A stretch of DNA of 64,000 nucleotides from Bacteroidota bacterium (GTDB taxonomy: Bacteria > Bacteroidota > Bacteroidia > Chitinophagales > BACL12). The stretch covers positions 231,501 through 295,500 of the forward strand of contig JADKEK010000003.1 of NCBI GenBank assembly GCA_016718035.1, written 5' to 3'. A program made the position numbers and the translations under genes. Below, piece by piece: positions 36,097 to 44,259 of the stretch. Positions within the stretch are counted from its first letter, which is position 1. Each line of letters opens with the position of its first letter. The notes below the pieces were generated by a model. The model ran no database searches, was not told where the DNA came from, and was given only the letters and a program-made list of their open reading frames with translations.

Positions 36097-36699
36097 ATGC
36101 AAAAAAATCTGTTCCGATTGTTATTAGTATTATTGCCTGCAGCATTTTTTATTTCCTGCGAAACGGATACGACACCTCGACCAATGGGATTTCCAAAAGT
36201 TAATTACCCTATTGCAAAAGACACATTGTTATACAACGACCCGAATTGCCCTTACACTTTTTTGCTTCCTGATTATTATGAAATAAATAACAAGGTTACT
36301 TTTTTTAATCAGGCTCCTGAAAATCCTTGTTGGATGAATTTAATTTGTAAAGATTTAAATGCAACTATCTACTTTAGTTATAAAGAACTCACTGATGAAA
36401 CTTCCATTGACAGATTAATTGAAGACGCTTATAAACTCACCTATAAACACAGTTCCCGTGCCGATTTTATCGAACCACAGGAAATTGAAAATCAATTTGG
36501 GGTAAAAGGTTTAATTTATTTTGTTGGTGGCGACGCTGCAAGTAATTTCCAATTTTTTGTCACCGATACCACATACCATTTTGTTCGTGGCGCACTCTAT
36601 TTTAACTCAGCTCCCAATGCCGATTCGTTAAAACCTATCGTACAATATATGGTAGGTGATATTGAAGGCATGCTTGGAAGTTGGAAGTGGCGGGATTAA
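36097..36699 (+). CDS. gldD: Gliding motility lipoprotein GldD
   Basis: A 200-residue lipoprotein; the signal peptide ends AAFFISCETD. GldD traits are TPRPMGFPKVNYPIAKDT, CPYTFLLPDYYEI, the segment PCWMNLICKDLNATIYFSY, and YKLTYKHSSRADFIEPQE. GldD is a conserved Gld lipoprotein needed for gliding in Flavobacterium and associated with the T9SS apparatus. Its position after mutY-ssb is the usual Bacteroidota arrangement, to my knowledge. A 665-base repeat island follows. Confidence 0.9.
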   Translation: MQKNLFRLLLVLLPAAFFISCETDTTPRPMGFPKVNYPIAKDTLLYNDPNCPYTFLLPDYYEINNKVTFFNQAPENPCWMNLICKDLNATIYFSYKELTDETSIDRLIEDAYKLTYKHSSRADFIEPQEIENQFGVKGLIYFVGGDAASNFQFFVTDTTYHFVRGALYFNSAPNADSLKPIVQYMVGDIEGMLGSWKWRD

Positions 36700-36726
36700 T
36701 GTGCTGATGTGCTGATGTGCTGATTG

Positions 36727-36760
36727 ATGTACCAATGTACCGATGTGCGAATGTACCAAT
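36727..36760 (+). repeat. 34-base exact direct repeat, copy 1
   Basis: Four octamers in a row (ATGTACCA, ATGTACCG, ATGTGCGA, ATGTACCA) plus AT. The identical 34 bases recur at 37039-37072, 312 bases away, although individual octamers vary elsewhere. Confidence 0.9.
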
Positions 36761-37038
36761 GTGGAGCAGCCGTCGGGACGGAAACAGCCAATTAATGTGC
36801 TGATGTGATTATGTGCTGATGTGCTAATTGATGTACCATGTGAAAATGTACCGATGCGCGAAGCGTCCGCGTTAGTGGATACCAATGTGAAAATGTACCG
36901 ATGCACCAATGCGAAGCAGCCGGTTCTTATCTCCGACTTTTCCCTTTTTCTCCGCGAGAAATAGGTTTATTTTCTTAGCGCGCTTGATTTAACACACTAT
37001 ATAAACCCTACCCTTTGCAGCTTAGCGAGAAACCACTA

Positions 37039-37072
37039 ATGTACCAATGTACCGATGTGCGAATGTACCAAT
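37039..37072 (+). repeat. 34-base exact direct repeat, copy 2
   Basis: Identical to 36727-36760 in order and sequence of octamers. It is followed, as after copy 1 but closer, by ATTAATGTGCTGATG, so the similarity extends at a higher order. Confidence 0.9.
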
Positions 37073-37106
37073 TAATGTGCTGATGGGGTGATGTGCTAAT
37101 GTGCTT

Positions 37107-37171
37107 ATTAAACAGCCGTTGATGAAGTAATGTGTTGATGTGGTTATGTGCTAATTAAACAGCCGTTGATG
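37107..37171 (+). repeat. Repeated 18-mer with AAACAGCC core
   Basis: ATTAAACAGCCGTTGATG occurs at 37107-37124 and again at 37154-37171. A related AAACAGCC lies at 36782-36789. The octamer runs abut each copy. Confidence 0.8.
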
Positions 37172-37320
37172 TGCGAATGTACCAATACGCGTAGCGTCCG
37201 CTGCGGCGGAATCAGCCATTTATCGTCTCCGATTTTTTCCCTTTTTTCCGCGTGAACCTGGTTTACAAACTATTCGCACTTGTATCAAGACATTAATACT
37301 AATATCCAATACCATCCCAT

Positions 37321-37352
37321 TTGCTAATTTGCTAATTAACTAATTTGCTAAT
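37321..37352 (+). repeat. Four tandem octamers (TTGCTAAT) directly before recG promoter-like box
   Basis: TTGCTAAT, TTGCTAAT, TAACTAAT, TTGCTAAT in perfect 8-base register, ending one base before a TATCTTTA box. Confidence 0.9.
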
Positions 37353-37360
37353 TATCTTTA
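37353..37360 (+). promoter_or_regulatory. Promoter-like box four bases before the recG start
   Basis: TATCTTTA differs from TAnnTTTG only in the last base and ends four bases before the GTG at 37365, the same spacing as at several other genes here. Confidence 0.3.
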
Positions 37361-37364
37361 CCCT

Positions 37365-39467
37365 GTGGCGATACTGAGTTTACAAACCCCACTTATTTAT
37401 CTGAAAGGAGTTGGTGAAGCACGTGCCGAGCAACTTCGGAAAGAATTAAATCTGGATAATTGTCTGGACTTAATTCAATTTTTCCCTTACCGCTACATCG
37501 ACCGAACCGATTTCAAAACGGTTAAACAAGCATTAGAGCTCGCAAGCAAATTAGATGAAGTTAAAGATGTGCAATTAAAGGGTCGGCTAAAAAACATTCA
37601 TGTGGTTGGATTAAAACGTGCAAAACGATTAGTTGCAACATTAGATGATGGAACAGGTTCTATTGAATTAGTTTGGTTCAACAGCATCAGTTGGTTACAA
37701 AAAACCCTTAAACCGGAAACACAATATTTGGTATTTGGAAAACCGTATTTCTTTAATGGCAATTTAAATATCACCCATCCCGAAATTGAAGATGCTGCCA
37801 CCAGCGAATTTCAGCTAAGTGGTAAAATTCAACCTATGTATCCTGGCACGGAAAAATTAAAAGCCCGGGGTATTAATAGCAAAGCTATTGCAAGATATAC
37901 GCGTTATTTAATCGACAATTTGGATGAAAAAGAATTGTTTGAAATTTTACCTCAACCTATTACTGATAAATATAAATTAATAAACAGGTTTGAAGCATAT
38001 AAACAAATTCACTACCCTGACTCGGAAGCACATTTGCAACATGCCATCCGCAGGTTAAAATTTGAAGAATTATTTATTGATCAAATAAAATTATTACGGG
38101 TAAAACAATACCGACACAGCACAAGTATTGGTTTTATTTTAAAAAACATAGAGCATCATTTTACCAATTTTTTTAATAATCATTTGCCGTTTCAACTAAC
38201 AGAAGCACAAAAAAGAGTTTTAAAAGAAATTAGAAAAGATGTACTGAGTGGACGTCAAATGAACAGACTTTTACAAGGTGATGTTGGCAGTGGCAAAACA
38301 GTAGTTGCATTATTAACTATGTTAATGGCCATTGACAATAATTTCCAAAGTTGTTTGATGGCACCAACCGAAATTTTGGCACAACAGCACTATGCCGGAA
38401 TAAAAGAATTATTAGCACCACTCAATATTCGTGTTGAATTATTAACCGGAAGTGTAAAAGGCAAACAGCGCAAAATTATTTTTGCCGATTTAGAAAAAGG
38501 TGAAATTCCCATTTTAATAGGCACTCATGCATTAATAGAAGATACTGTTAAATTTAATAATTTAGGTTGTGTGGTTATAGATGAACAACATCGCTTTGGT
38601 GTTGAACAGCGCGCTAAATTGTGGGCTAAAAATAATATTGCACCACATATATTAGTGATGACTGCTACACCAATTCCCCGCACGCTTGCCATGACGTATT
38701 ATGGCGATTTAGATGTGAGTGTAATTGATGAGTTACCACCCGGTCGAAAACCAATTAAAACAGTTCACCGAAAAGAAAGTGAACGTTTGCAAGTGTTTGG
38801 TTTCTTAAAAGAACAAATAAAAGAAGGCAGACAAGTTTTTGTGATTTATCCATTAATTGAAGAAAGTGAAAAACTTGACTTAAATAATTTAATGGAGGGC
38901 ATTCAGGCATTTGAGAGAGCATTCCCAAGACCGCAATATCAATTAAGTATCATGCATGGTAAAATGAAACCTGCAGATAAAGATTTTGAGATGCAGCGTT
39001 TTGTCGCCAACAATACACAAATAATGGTATCAACAACGGTGATAGAAGTTGGTGTAAACGTTCCGAATGCAAGTGTAATGATTATTGAAAATGCAGAACG
39101 TTTTGGCTTATCACAATTACATCAGTTAAGAGGTCGTGTTGGAAGAGGTGCACATCAATCATTTTGTATTTTAATGACCGGAGATAAATTAAATAACGAT
39201 GCACGAACACGCATTCAAACAATGATACAAACTAACGATGGTTTTAAGATTTCGGAAGTGGATATGCAATTGCGTGGTCCGGGTGAAATTGAAGGTACTC
39301 GACAAAGTGGTGCACCTAATTTTAAAATTGCCAACATTGCCACCGATGAGCACATTATGCGTGAAGCCCGCTTGTCCGCCGAGGACCTTTTGAACGAGGA
39401 CGGGCAATTCGAAAAACCTGAAAACATGGCCCTTCGCAAATATTTATCAGAGCAAAATGGAAAATAA
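37365..39467 (+). CDS. recG: ATP-dependent DNA helicase RecG
   Basis: A 700-residue helicase that remodels stalled replication forks and Holliday junctions. The N-terminal wedge/OB domain includes IYLKGVGEARAEQLRKEL and LVATLDDGTGSIELVWFN. Helicase motifs are Walker A LLQGDVGSGKTVVALLTML, DEQH in CVVIDEQHRFGVEQRAKLW, VMTATPIPRTLAMT, and VSTTVIEVGVNVPNASVMII with QLRGRVGRG at the C-terminal lobe. The start is GTG. Length is normal. Confidence 0.97.
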   Translation: MAILSLQTPLIYLKGVGEARAEQLRKELNLDNCLDLIQFFPYRYIDRTDFKTVKQALELASKLDEVKDVQLKGRLKNIHVVGLKRAKRLVATLDDGTGSIELVWFNSISWLQKTLKPETQYLVFGKPYFFNGNLNITHPEIEDAATSEFQLSGKIQPMYPGTEKLKARGINSKAIARYTRYLIDNLDEKELFEILPQPITDKYKLINRFEAYKQIHYPDSEAHLQHAIRRLKFEELFIDQIKLLRVKQYRHSTSIGFILKNIEHHFTNFFNNHLPFQLTEAQKRVLKEIRKDVLSGRQMNRLLQGDVGSGKTVVALLTMLMAIDNNFQSCLMAPTEILAQQHYAGIKELLAPLNIRVELLTGSVKGKQRKIIFADLEKGEIPILIGTHALIEDTVKFNNLGCVVIDEQHRFGVEQRAKLWAKNNIAPHILVMTATPIPRTLAMTYYGDLDVSVIDELPPGRKPIKTVHRKESERLQVFGFLKEQIKEGRQVFVIYPLIEESEKLDLNNLMEGIQAFERAFPRPQYQLSIMHGKMKPADKDFEMQRFVANNTQIMVSTTVIEVGVNVPNASVMIIENAERFGLSQLHQLRGRVGRGAHQSFCILMTGDKLNNDARTRIQTMIQTNDGFKISEVDMQLRGPGEIEGTRQSGAPNFKIANIATDEHIMREARLSAEDLLNEDGQFEKPENMALRKYLSEQNGK

Positions 39468-39626
39468 AGCAATGGGGGAAAGTTTCCTGAAAAAAATATT
39501 TGCTCATAATCTGCCCTTTTTACTATAAACAGGTGCCAAAATAGGCTAAAACCCTTCAAATACGAGGGTTTCAGGCTAACAATGTGTATAAAGTGTTGAA
39601 AATACAGGGGTTCCAGCGAATTAATA

Positions 39627-39657
39627 TTTTGAAATGCCCGTAAACACTGTATTTTTG
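39627..39657 (+). promoter_or_regulatory. Bacteroidota-type promoter of the second HU gene
   Basis: TTTTG at 39627-39631 and TATTTTTG at 39650-39657 are 18 bases apart, a good -33/-7 pair. The leader to the ATG is about 36 bases. Confidence 0.65.
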
Positions 39658-39698
39658 GCACTGTAAAACTTATTTAATAACTAATAAAACAAATTACA

Positions 39699-39968
39699 AT
39701 GAACAAAGGCGAATTAATCGACGCAATGGCAGCCGACACAGGCTTAACCAAAACTCAAGCAACTGCATGCTTAGATAGCATGATGACTGCAATCCGTAAA
39801 GCATTAAAAAAAGGTGACAAAGTTACCTTAGTAGGTTTCGGAACTTACTCTGTAAGCAAACGTGCAGCTCGTACAGGTCGTAACCCACAAACTGGTAAAG
39901 CAATCAAAATTGCTGCTAAAAATGTGGTACGTTTCAAAGCAGGTAAAGAATTATCTGAAGCTGTTTAA
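39699..39968 (+). CDS. hup: HU family DNA-binding protein
   Basis: An 89-residue canonical HU: MNKGELIDAMAADTGLTKTQ, then KVTLVGFGTYSVSKRAARTG, RNPQTGKAIKIAAKN and VVRFKAGKELSEAV. This is the proline-bearing DNA-intercalating arm type. It compacts and bends DNA as a dimer. The codon choice is noticeably biased (ACC/GTA/CGT repeats), as expected of an abundant protein. It is a single-gene unit with its own promoter and terminator. Confidence 0.97.
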   Translation: MNKGELIDAMAADTGLTKTQATACLDSMMTAIRKALKKGDKVTLVGFGTYSVSKRAARTGRNPQTGKAIKIAAKNVVRFKAGKELSEAV

Positions 39969-39989
39969 TAAAACATTTCTCAATGAGGA

Positions 39990-40019
39990 AAACATCCGCA
40001 GTTGCGGGTGTTTTTTTTT
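39990..40019 (+). terminator. Rho-independent terminator after hup
   Basis: AACATCCGC (39991-39999) pairs with GCGGGTGTT (40004-40012, one G-T wobble), followed by a T run to 40019. Confidence 0.85.
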
Positions 40020-40037
40020 GCTTGAAACTGTGCGTTT

Positions 40038-41810
40038 TTAATTCACTATTTCTTTCACAAATTGCATATCATACAATTTTCGATAGTAACCATTCAATTC
40101 GAGTAATTGATTATGTGTCCCTATTTCTTTTACTTCACCTTTATCCAAAACTAAAATTTGGTCGGCTCGCTGAATAGTACTCAGCCTGTGAGCAATTATG
40201 ATAGAAGTGCGGTTAGCAATTAAATTTTCTATTGCGTGCTGAATTACCTGCTCAGTTTCTGTATCAACTGAAGAAGTAGCTTCATCTAAAATTAAAATAT
40301 CAGGATTAAACACCAATGCACGTATAAACGAAATCAACTGCCTTTGCCCAAGCGATAATGTTGCCCCTCTTTCCATCACATTATAATTATAACCTCCCGG
40401 CAATCGCATAATAAATTCATGTGCACCCAACATTTTAGACGCTTCCACTACTTGTTCCATCGTTATACTAGCATCACGCAGTGAAATATTTTCGTATATG
40501 CTACCTGAAAACAAAAATACATCTTGCAATACCATTCCGGTTCTGGTTCTTAAACACGATAACTCATATGATTTGACAGAATAACCATCTATTAATATAT
40601 CACCCTGTTGAATTTCATAAAACCGATTAAGGATATTAATGATAGATGTTTTACCGGCTCCGGTTGCGCCGACTATAGCTAACGTTTCACCGGGTTTAAT
40701 TTGAAAGGAAACATCGCGCAATACCCAATCGTTATCTTTATAGGCAAACCACACTTGTTTAAAATCAATTTTACCGGCAACTTTATCTGGTGCATACTTA
40801 CCGGTATTTTCAATGTGTTCGCGTGTATCCAATATTTTAAAAATTCTATCGCTGGATACTACACCCATTTGCAAAGTATTAAACTTATCTGCCAACATAC
40901 GCAATGGTCTGAATAAAATACTCAGGTATAAAATAAATGCATTTATATCACCAAGTGTGGCATGACCTTGCAAAACACTATGTGCACCTCGCCACACCAT
41001 GAGTGCTGTAGCAAAAGCAATAATTATTTCTACTACGGGAAAAAAGATGGAATAATACCAAACTGACCTAACCTGAGCACCTCTATGGTCTTTGTTAATC
41101 ATTTTGAAATTTTCATATTCCTGCTCCTCAGCATTAAATATTTGCACTACTTTCATTCCCGTAATACGTTCCTGCAGAAAAGAATTTAATCTGGCCACTG
41201 CAGTTCGCACTTCCTGAAAAGTTGATTTAATACCTTCTTTAAAAACATACGTGGCATAAACAATCATGGGTAAACTAATCAAACTCAAAAGCGTCAATTG
41301 CCAATTAGTAACAAACATAAAAGTGATTACAAAAACAATTGTCAGCAAATCGGCAATAATTTGAATAGCACCTTCTGTAAATACAGAGTTAATAGTTTCG
41401 AGGTCGTTAATAGTTCTTGTTGTTGAAATACCAACAGGTGTATTATTGTAATAACTTAATCGCAAACCAATCAAATGGCTAAAAACTTTTACGCGCAAAT
41501 TTTTCACCACATGCTGGCCTAGCCAATTGGTAAGAAATAGAAAAAAGTATTTACATATTGACTCAGCAAACAAAACCAAAAGCGATATCAATGTAATTAA
41601 TACCAAACCGTTGTAATCATTACCCAAAATATAGGTATCAACTGTAATCCCTACCAAAAATGGCCGCAGAGGTGTTAACAACGAAAGTGTTATTGCCAAT
41701 ATGGTAGAAATGTAAAACTGCCGCTTGAATGGGCCTGCATAACTCATTAACCTTCTGAAAATAGCATAATCAGAGCCGGAAAAAAGTTGTTGTTTTTTAT
41801 TGGTTGCCAA
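40038..41810 (-). CDS. ABC exporter, fused permease and ATPase (MsbA/MdlB-like)
   Basis: A 590-residue half-transporter. Six transmembrane helices fill the first ~310 residues. The nucleotide-binding domain has Walker A IVGATGAGKTSIINILNRFY, Q-loop VLQDVFLFSGS, signature ATLSLGQRQLISFIRAL, Walker B ILILDEATSSVDTETEQ and H-loop IIAHRLSTIQRAD. The signature is LSLGQ in place of the usual LSGGQ. Such dimers export lipids or drugs; the substrate is unknown. The start is TTG at 41810, with an in-frame stop three codons upstream. Confidence 0.92.
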   Translation of the reverse strand: MATNKKQQLFSGSDYAIFRRLMSYAGPFKRQFYISTILAITLSLLTPLRPFLVGITVDTYILGNDYNGLVLITLISLLVLFAESICKYFFLFLTNWLGQHVVKNLRVKVFSHLIGLRLSYYNNTPVGISTTRTINDLETINSVFTEGAIQIIADLLTIVFVITFMFVTNWQLTLLSLISLPMIVYATYVFKEGIKSTFQEVRTAVARLNSFLQERITGMKVVQIFNAEEQEYENFKMINKDHRGAQVRSVWYYSIFFPVVEIIIAFATALMVWRGAHSVLQGHATLGDINAFILYLSILFRPLRMLADKFNTLQMGVVSSDRIFKILDTREHIENTGKYAPDKVAGKIDFKQVWFAYKDNDWVLRDVSFQIKPGETLAIVGATGAGKTSIINILNRFYEIQQGDILIDGYSVKSYELSCLRTRTGMVLQDVFLFSGSIYENISLRDASITMEQVVEASKMLGAHEFIMRLPGGYNYNVMERGATLSLGQRQLISFIRALVFNPDILILDEATSSVDTETEQVIQHAIENLIANRTSIIIAHRLSTIQRADQILVLDKGEVKEIGTHNQLLELNGYYRKLYDMQFVKEIVN

Positions 41811-41884
41811 GCAGAATTATTACAAAAGCTAAAGCCGCAAAGTTCAGTCTTTTCATGTAAATAATCCACTAATTGAGAAAGAAA

Positions 41885-43075
41885 TCAGGATAATTCGCTT
41901 ATTGCGTGGTATGCCATCAACCCCATACCTATTTTTAATGCATCTTCGTCGATATTAAATGTAGGTGTATGAATATTGGAAGTAATACCCTTTTCAGGAT
42001 TTCCTGTTCCCAGCCTGTAGAAGCATGCCGGAACTTTTTGCGAATAAAATGCAAAATCTTCAGCACCCATTCTAGGTGTAGTGATTTTCACTTTATCAGC
42101 ACCTAAATATTGCACTGCTCTGTCGTAACTGCGTTTAGTTACTGCATCATCATTTACTAGAACAGGATAACCTTTTACTATATTTATTGCTGCTGTACCA
42201 CCAAATGCTTCAACAGTTTTGGTTGCAATTTGATGTATAAGTTGATGTGCTTGTTCGCGTACTTTTTCATCCATTGCCCTGAATGTTCCCTCCAAATAAA
42301 CTTCATCGGGAATAATATTCGTAGCGCCGTTTGCAATTACTTTTCCAAAAGTTAATACAGTAGGTTGAAATGGCGACATATTGCGGCTAACTACTTGTTG
42401 CAAAGCCACAAGCATTTGTGCTGCCATTACCACAGGGTCTTTTGTTTCATGCGGGTAAGCTCCGTGTCCACCTTTTCCTTTTACGGTAATATAAATTTCG
42501 TCGGTACTGGCGAGCATATTACCAAAACAAAATGCAACAGTTCCAACTTCAAATGGGGTAAAAACATGTTGAGCAAAAATGCTTTCTACTTTAGGATTTT
42601 CCAACACGCCTTCTTCAATCATAACAGCAGCGCCGCCGGGCAATTTTTCTTCTGAAGGTTGAAAAATTAATTTCACTGTTCCTTCGAATTCATTTTTTAA
42701 TGCGGTTAATATTTTAGCCACACCTAATAATGAAGCAGTATGTGCATCGTGGCCACATGCATGCATCACACCTTGATTGGTTGAAACGTAGTCATGGGTA
42801 TTTGTTTCCGTAATCGGCAATGCATCAATATCGGCGCGAAGTGCAATTGTTTTTTTTCCGGGATTATTTCCTTCAATTATCGCCACAACTCCTGTTGTTG
42901 CAATATCTGCTTTAAAGGACACACCAAATTTTGTCAGTTGTTGTTGTATATATCGCGAAGTAGCAAATTCTTCAAATGATAATTCAGGATGACGATGGAG
43001 ATGTCGGCGACACTCACGTATTTCCTCGAAATTTTCAATCGCTAACGATTTAATTTTATCAATAATGTGTTCCAT
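41885..43075 (-). CDS. M20 family amidohydrolase (N-acyl-amino acid / hippurate hydrolase type)
   Basis: A 396-residue zinc hydrolase. HRHPELSFEE at the N-terminus, MHACGHDAHTASLLGVA near residue 105, FQPSEEKLPGGAAVMIEEG and a C-terminal MGAEDFAFYSQKVPACFYRL are the metal-binding and dimerisation signatures of the M20D group. Members release amino acids from N-acyl or indole-conjugated forms. It lies two bases downstream of the SPOR gene stop and is probably in the same operon. Confidence 0.92.
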   Translation of the reverse strand: MEHIIDKIKSLAIENFEEIRECRRHLHRHPELSFEEFATSRYIQQQLTKFGVSFKADIATTGVVAIIEGNNPGKKTIALRADIDALPITETNTHDYVSTNQGVMHACGHDAHTASLLGVAKILTALKNEFEGTVKLIFQPSEEKLPGGAAVMIEEGVLENPKVESIFAQHVFTPFEVGTVAFCFGNMLASTDEIYITVKGKGGHGAYPHETKDPVVMAAQMLVALQQVVSRNMSPFQPTVLTFGKVIANGATNIIPDEVYLEGTFRAMDEKVREQAHQLIHQIATKTVEAFGGTAAINIVKGYPVLVNDDAVTKRSYDRAVQYLGADKVKITTPRMGAEDFAFYSQKVPACFYRLGTGNPEKGITSNIHTPTFNIDEDALKIGMGLMAYHAISELS

Positions 43076-43077
43076 TA

Positions 43078-43461
43078 TTATTCTGTTATGCTAATCAAAT
43101 CTTTAACGATTAGCGCATTAGGATATGACTCCAATAAAAGTTGCAGGTCGCGGTTGGCATCAAATCGATTTGTATAATTACCAATACGCAATTTATAATT
43201 CGGTGCTTCAAATACAATAGTAGCCCGATAATCGTCAAACTGTTTTAAAAATCCGGCTTTAGCTTCTTTTGCAGTAACTAAACTGCTGGTTGCCATCACC
43301 TGAATGCGATAACCTGGAAGTTCACCGTGTTCTTTATTAAATAATACGTGTTGCTCAATGAGTTGCCCAGCACCCGCCTGGTCATTAATAACAACCGTCC
43401 CGGTTTGGCAAAAGCCAACAGAAACAGCTAACAACAACAATCCGGTTAAAATGAATTTCAT
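43078..43461 (-). CDS. Secreted SPOR-domain protein
   Basis: A small secreted protein. ATG at 43461 gives MKFILTGLLLLAVSVGFCQT, a good signal peptide; ATG at 43476 adds five residues. The C-terminal part (LPGYRIQVMATSSLVTAKEA, DYRATIVFEAPNYKLRIGNY and a final LQLLLESYPNALIVKDLI) is a SPOR domain. SPOR domains bind peptidoglycan stripped of stem peptides, often at division sites. The mature protein is almost nothing else but this domain. It sits between deoC and the M20 gene. Confidence 0.85.
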   Translation of the reverse strand: MKFILTGLLLLAVSVGFCQTGTVVINDQAGAGQLIEQHVLFNKEHGELPGYRIQVMATSSLVTAKEAKAGFLKQFDDYRATIVFEAPNYKLRIGNYTNRFDANRDLQLLLESYPNALIVKDLISITE

Positions 43462-43548
43462 ACTATTATGTGGCACTAAAATAATAATAATAAACGATTA
43501 GCAGGGGTTACTAAATATATTGCAGGCCAAAAAATGTCATTTCCGGGC

Positions 43549-44205
43549 TTATCCCATCATCTCAACACTTTTGGAAGCGCCAATTCTGTCAGCACCTGCT
43601 TCTATCAGTTCCAATGCCGCTGCACGGGTTCTGATTCCACCTGATGCTTTTATTTTAATGTTTTTATCGAGCATTTCACGCATAGCAGTAACTACTTCCA
43701 TATTAGCCCCTGCCCCATTAACACCTGTTGATGTTTTGAGATAATCGATTTTTAAATCATTGGCGATTTTACAAATCAACTCCAATTCAATTTCCGACAT
43801 TAATCCGGTTTCAGCTATTAATTTAAAAATTTTGTTTTCCCTTTTTACCAAGCGGTTAATGGTATCAATTTCATTTTCTACAGTTTCCCAGTCGTTATTT
43901 TTTACAGCTGCAATATTGATAACCATATCTAAATGGTCGGCACCGCGATTAATTGCATCCTCAGCCTCTTCAAATTTGCTCATCAGCGAATTGTAGCCAT
44001 ATGGAAATCCAATTACCGTTACAATATCAATGCCAGTATCAGTTAATAACTCAACCGCTGATTCTAAAAAATAAGAAGGAACACAAACTCCCGCAAATTG
44101 ATATTTTAATGCTTCATGACAAATTTGTTCTACTTCAAGAATAGTAGTATCGGGTCTGAGTATAGTATGCTCAATATATTTATTAAGCAGAATGTTTGAT
44201 GACAT
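43549..44205 (-). CDS. deoC: Deoxyribose-phosphate aldolase
   Basis: A 218-residue aldolase converting 2-deoxyribose 5-phosphate to acetaldehyde and glyceraldehyde 3-phosphate. The Schiff-base lysine is Lys157 in DYLKTSTGVNGAGA. Asp93 (GADHLDMVINI) and Lys186 (IKIKASGGIRTR) complete the relay. Length and motifs are normal. It heads the - strand run deoC - SPOR - M20 - ABC exporter. Confidence 0.96.
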   Translation of the reverse strand: MSSNILLNKYIEHTILRPDTTILEVEQICHEALKYQFAGVCVPSYFLESAVELLTDTGIDIVTVIGFPYGYNSLMSKFEEAEDAINRGADHLDMVINIAAVKNNDWETVENEIDTINRLVKRENKIFKLIAETGLMSEIELELICKIANDLKIDYLKTSTGVNGAGANMEVVTAMREMLDKNIKIKASGGIRTRAAALELIEAGADRIGASKSVEMMG

Positions 44206-44226
44206 ATAGATATAAGGAATTAAAAT

Positions 44227-44249
44227 GTCCCGGCAATAATTTCCGGGAC
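44227..44249 (-). terminator. Probable secA terminator hairpin
   Basis: GTCCCGG (44227-44233) pairs with CCGGGAC (44243-44249). On the - strand it is followed by ATTTTAATT, a weak T tract, about ten bases past the secA stop. Confidence 0.6.
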
Positions 44250-44259
44250 TTAAAATAAT

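Larger units (their letters stand above)
36700..37364. repeat. Intergenic repeat island built on an 8-base unit
   Basis: This gene-free stretch between gldD and recG is filled by variants of an octamer (ATGTGCTG, ATGTGCTA, ATGTACCA, ATGTACCG, ATGTGCGA, TTGCTAAT) in tandem runs. Between the runs lie short GC-rich palindromes (CCGTCGGGACGG at 36770-36781; TCCGC...GTGGA at 36866-36879; TCCGC...GCGGA at 37197-37210). Two related ~38-base blocks (about 36930-36967 and 37226-37264; core TCTCCGA, a TTTTCCC-rich run, then CCGCG) are also present. Any frames read through it are repetitive peptides and not believable genes. It does not look like CRISPR: unit length and spacing are wrong. Confidence 0.85.

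Noticed and set aside
36628..36909. A 93-codon frame on the - strand over the end of gldD and the repeat island
   Set aside because: Its product is a low-complexity His/Ser/Thr repeat made by the octamer DNA repeat and it overlaps gldD; repeat runs readily create such frames.
36700..37364. CRISPR array
   Set aside because: The repeat unit is eight bases, tandem and degenerate; there are no unique spacers of regular length and no cas genes.
36700..37364. tRNA or structured RNA gene in the only long gene-free stretch
   Set aside because: No cloverleaf, T-loop GTTCRA or CCA-like end is visible; the hairpins are short and the rest is simple repeat.
39215..39661. A 148-codon frame opposite the recG 3' end
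   Set aside because: Antisense to conserved recG sequence, and it covers the hup promoter; nothing family-like in the product.
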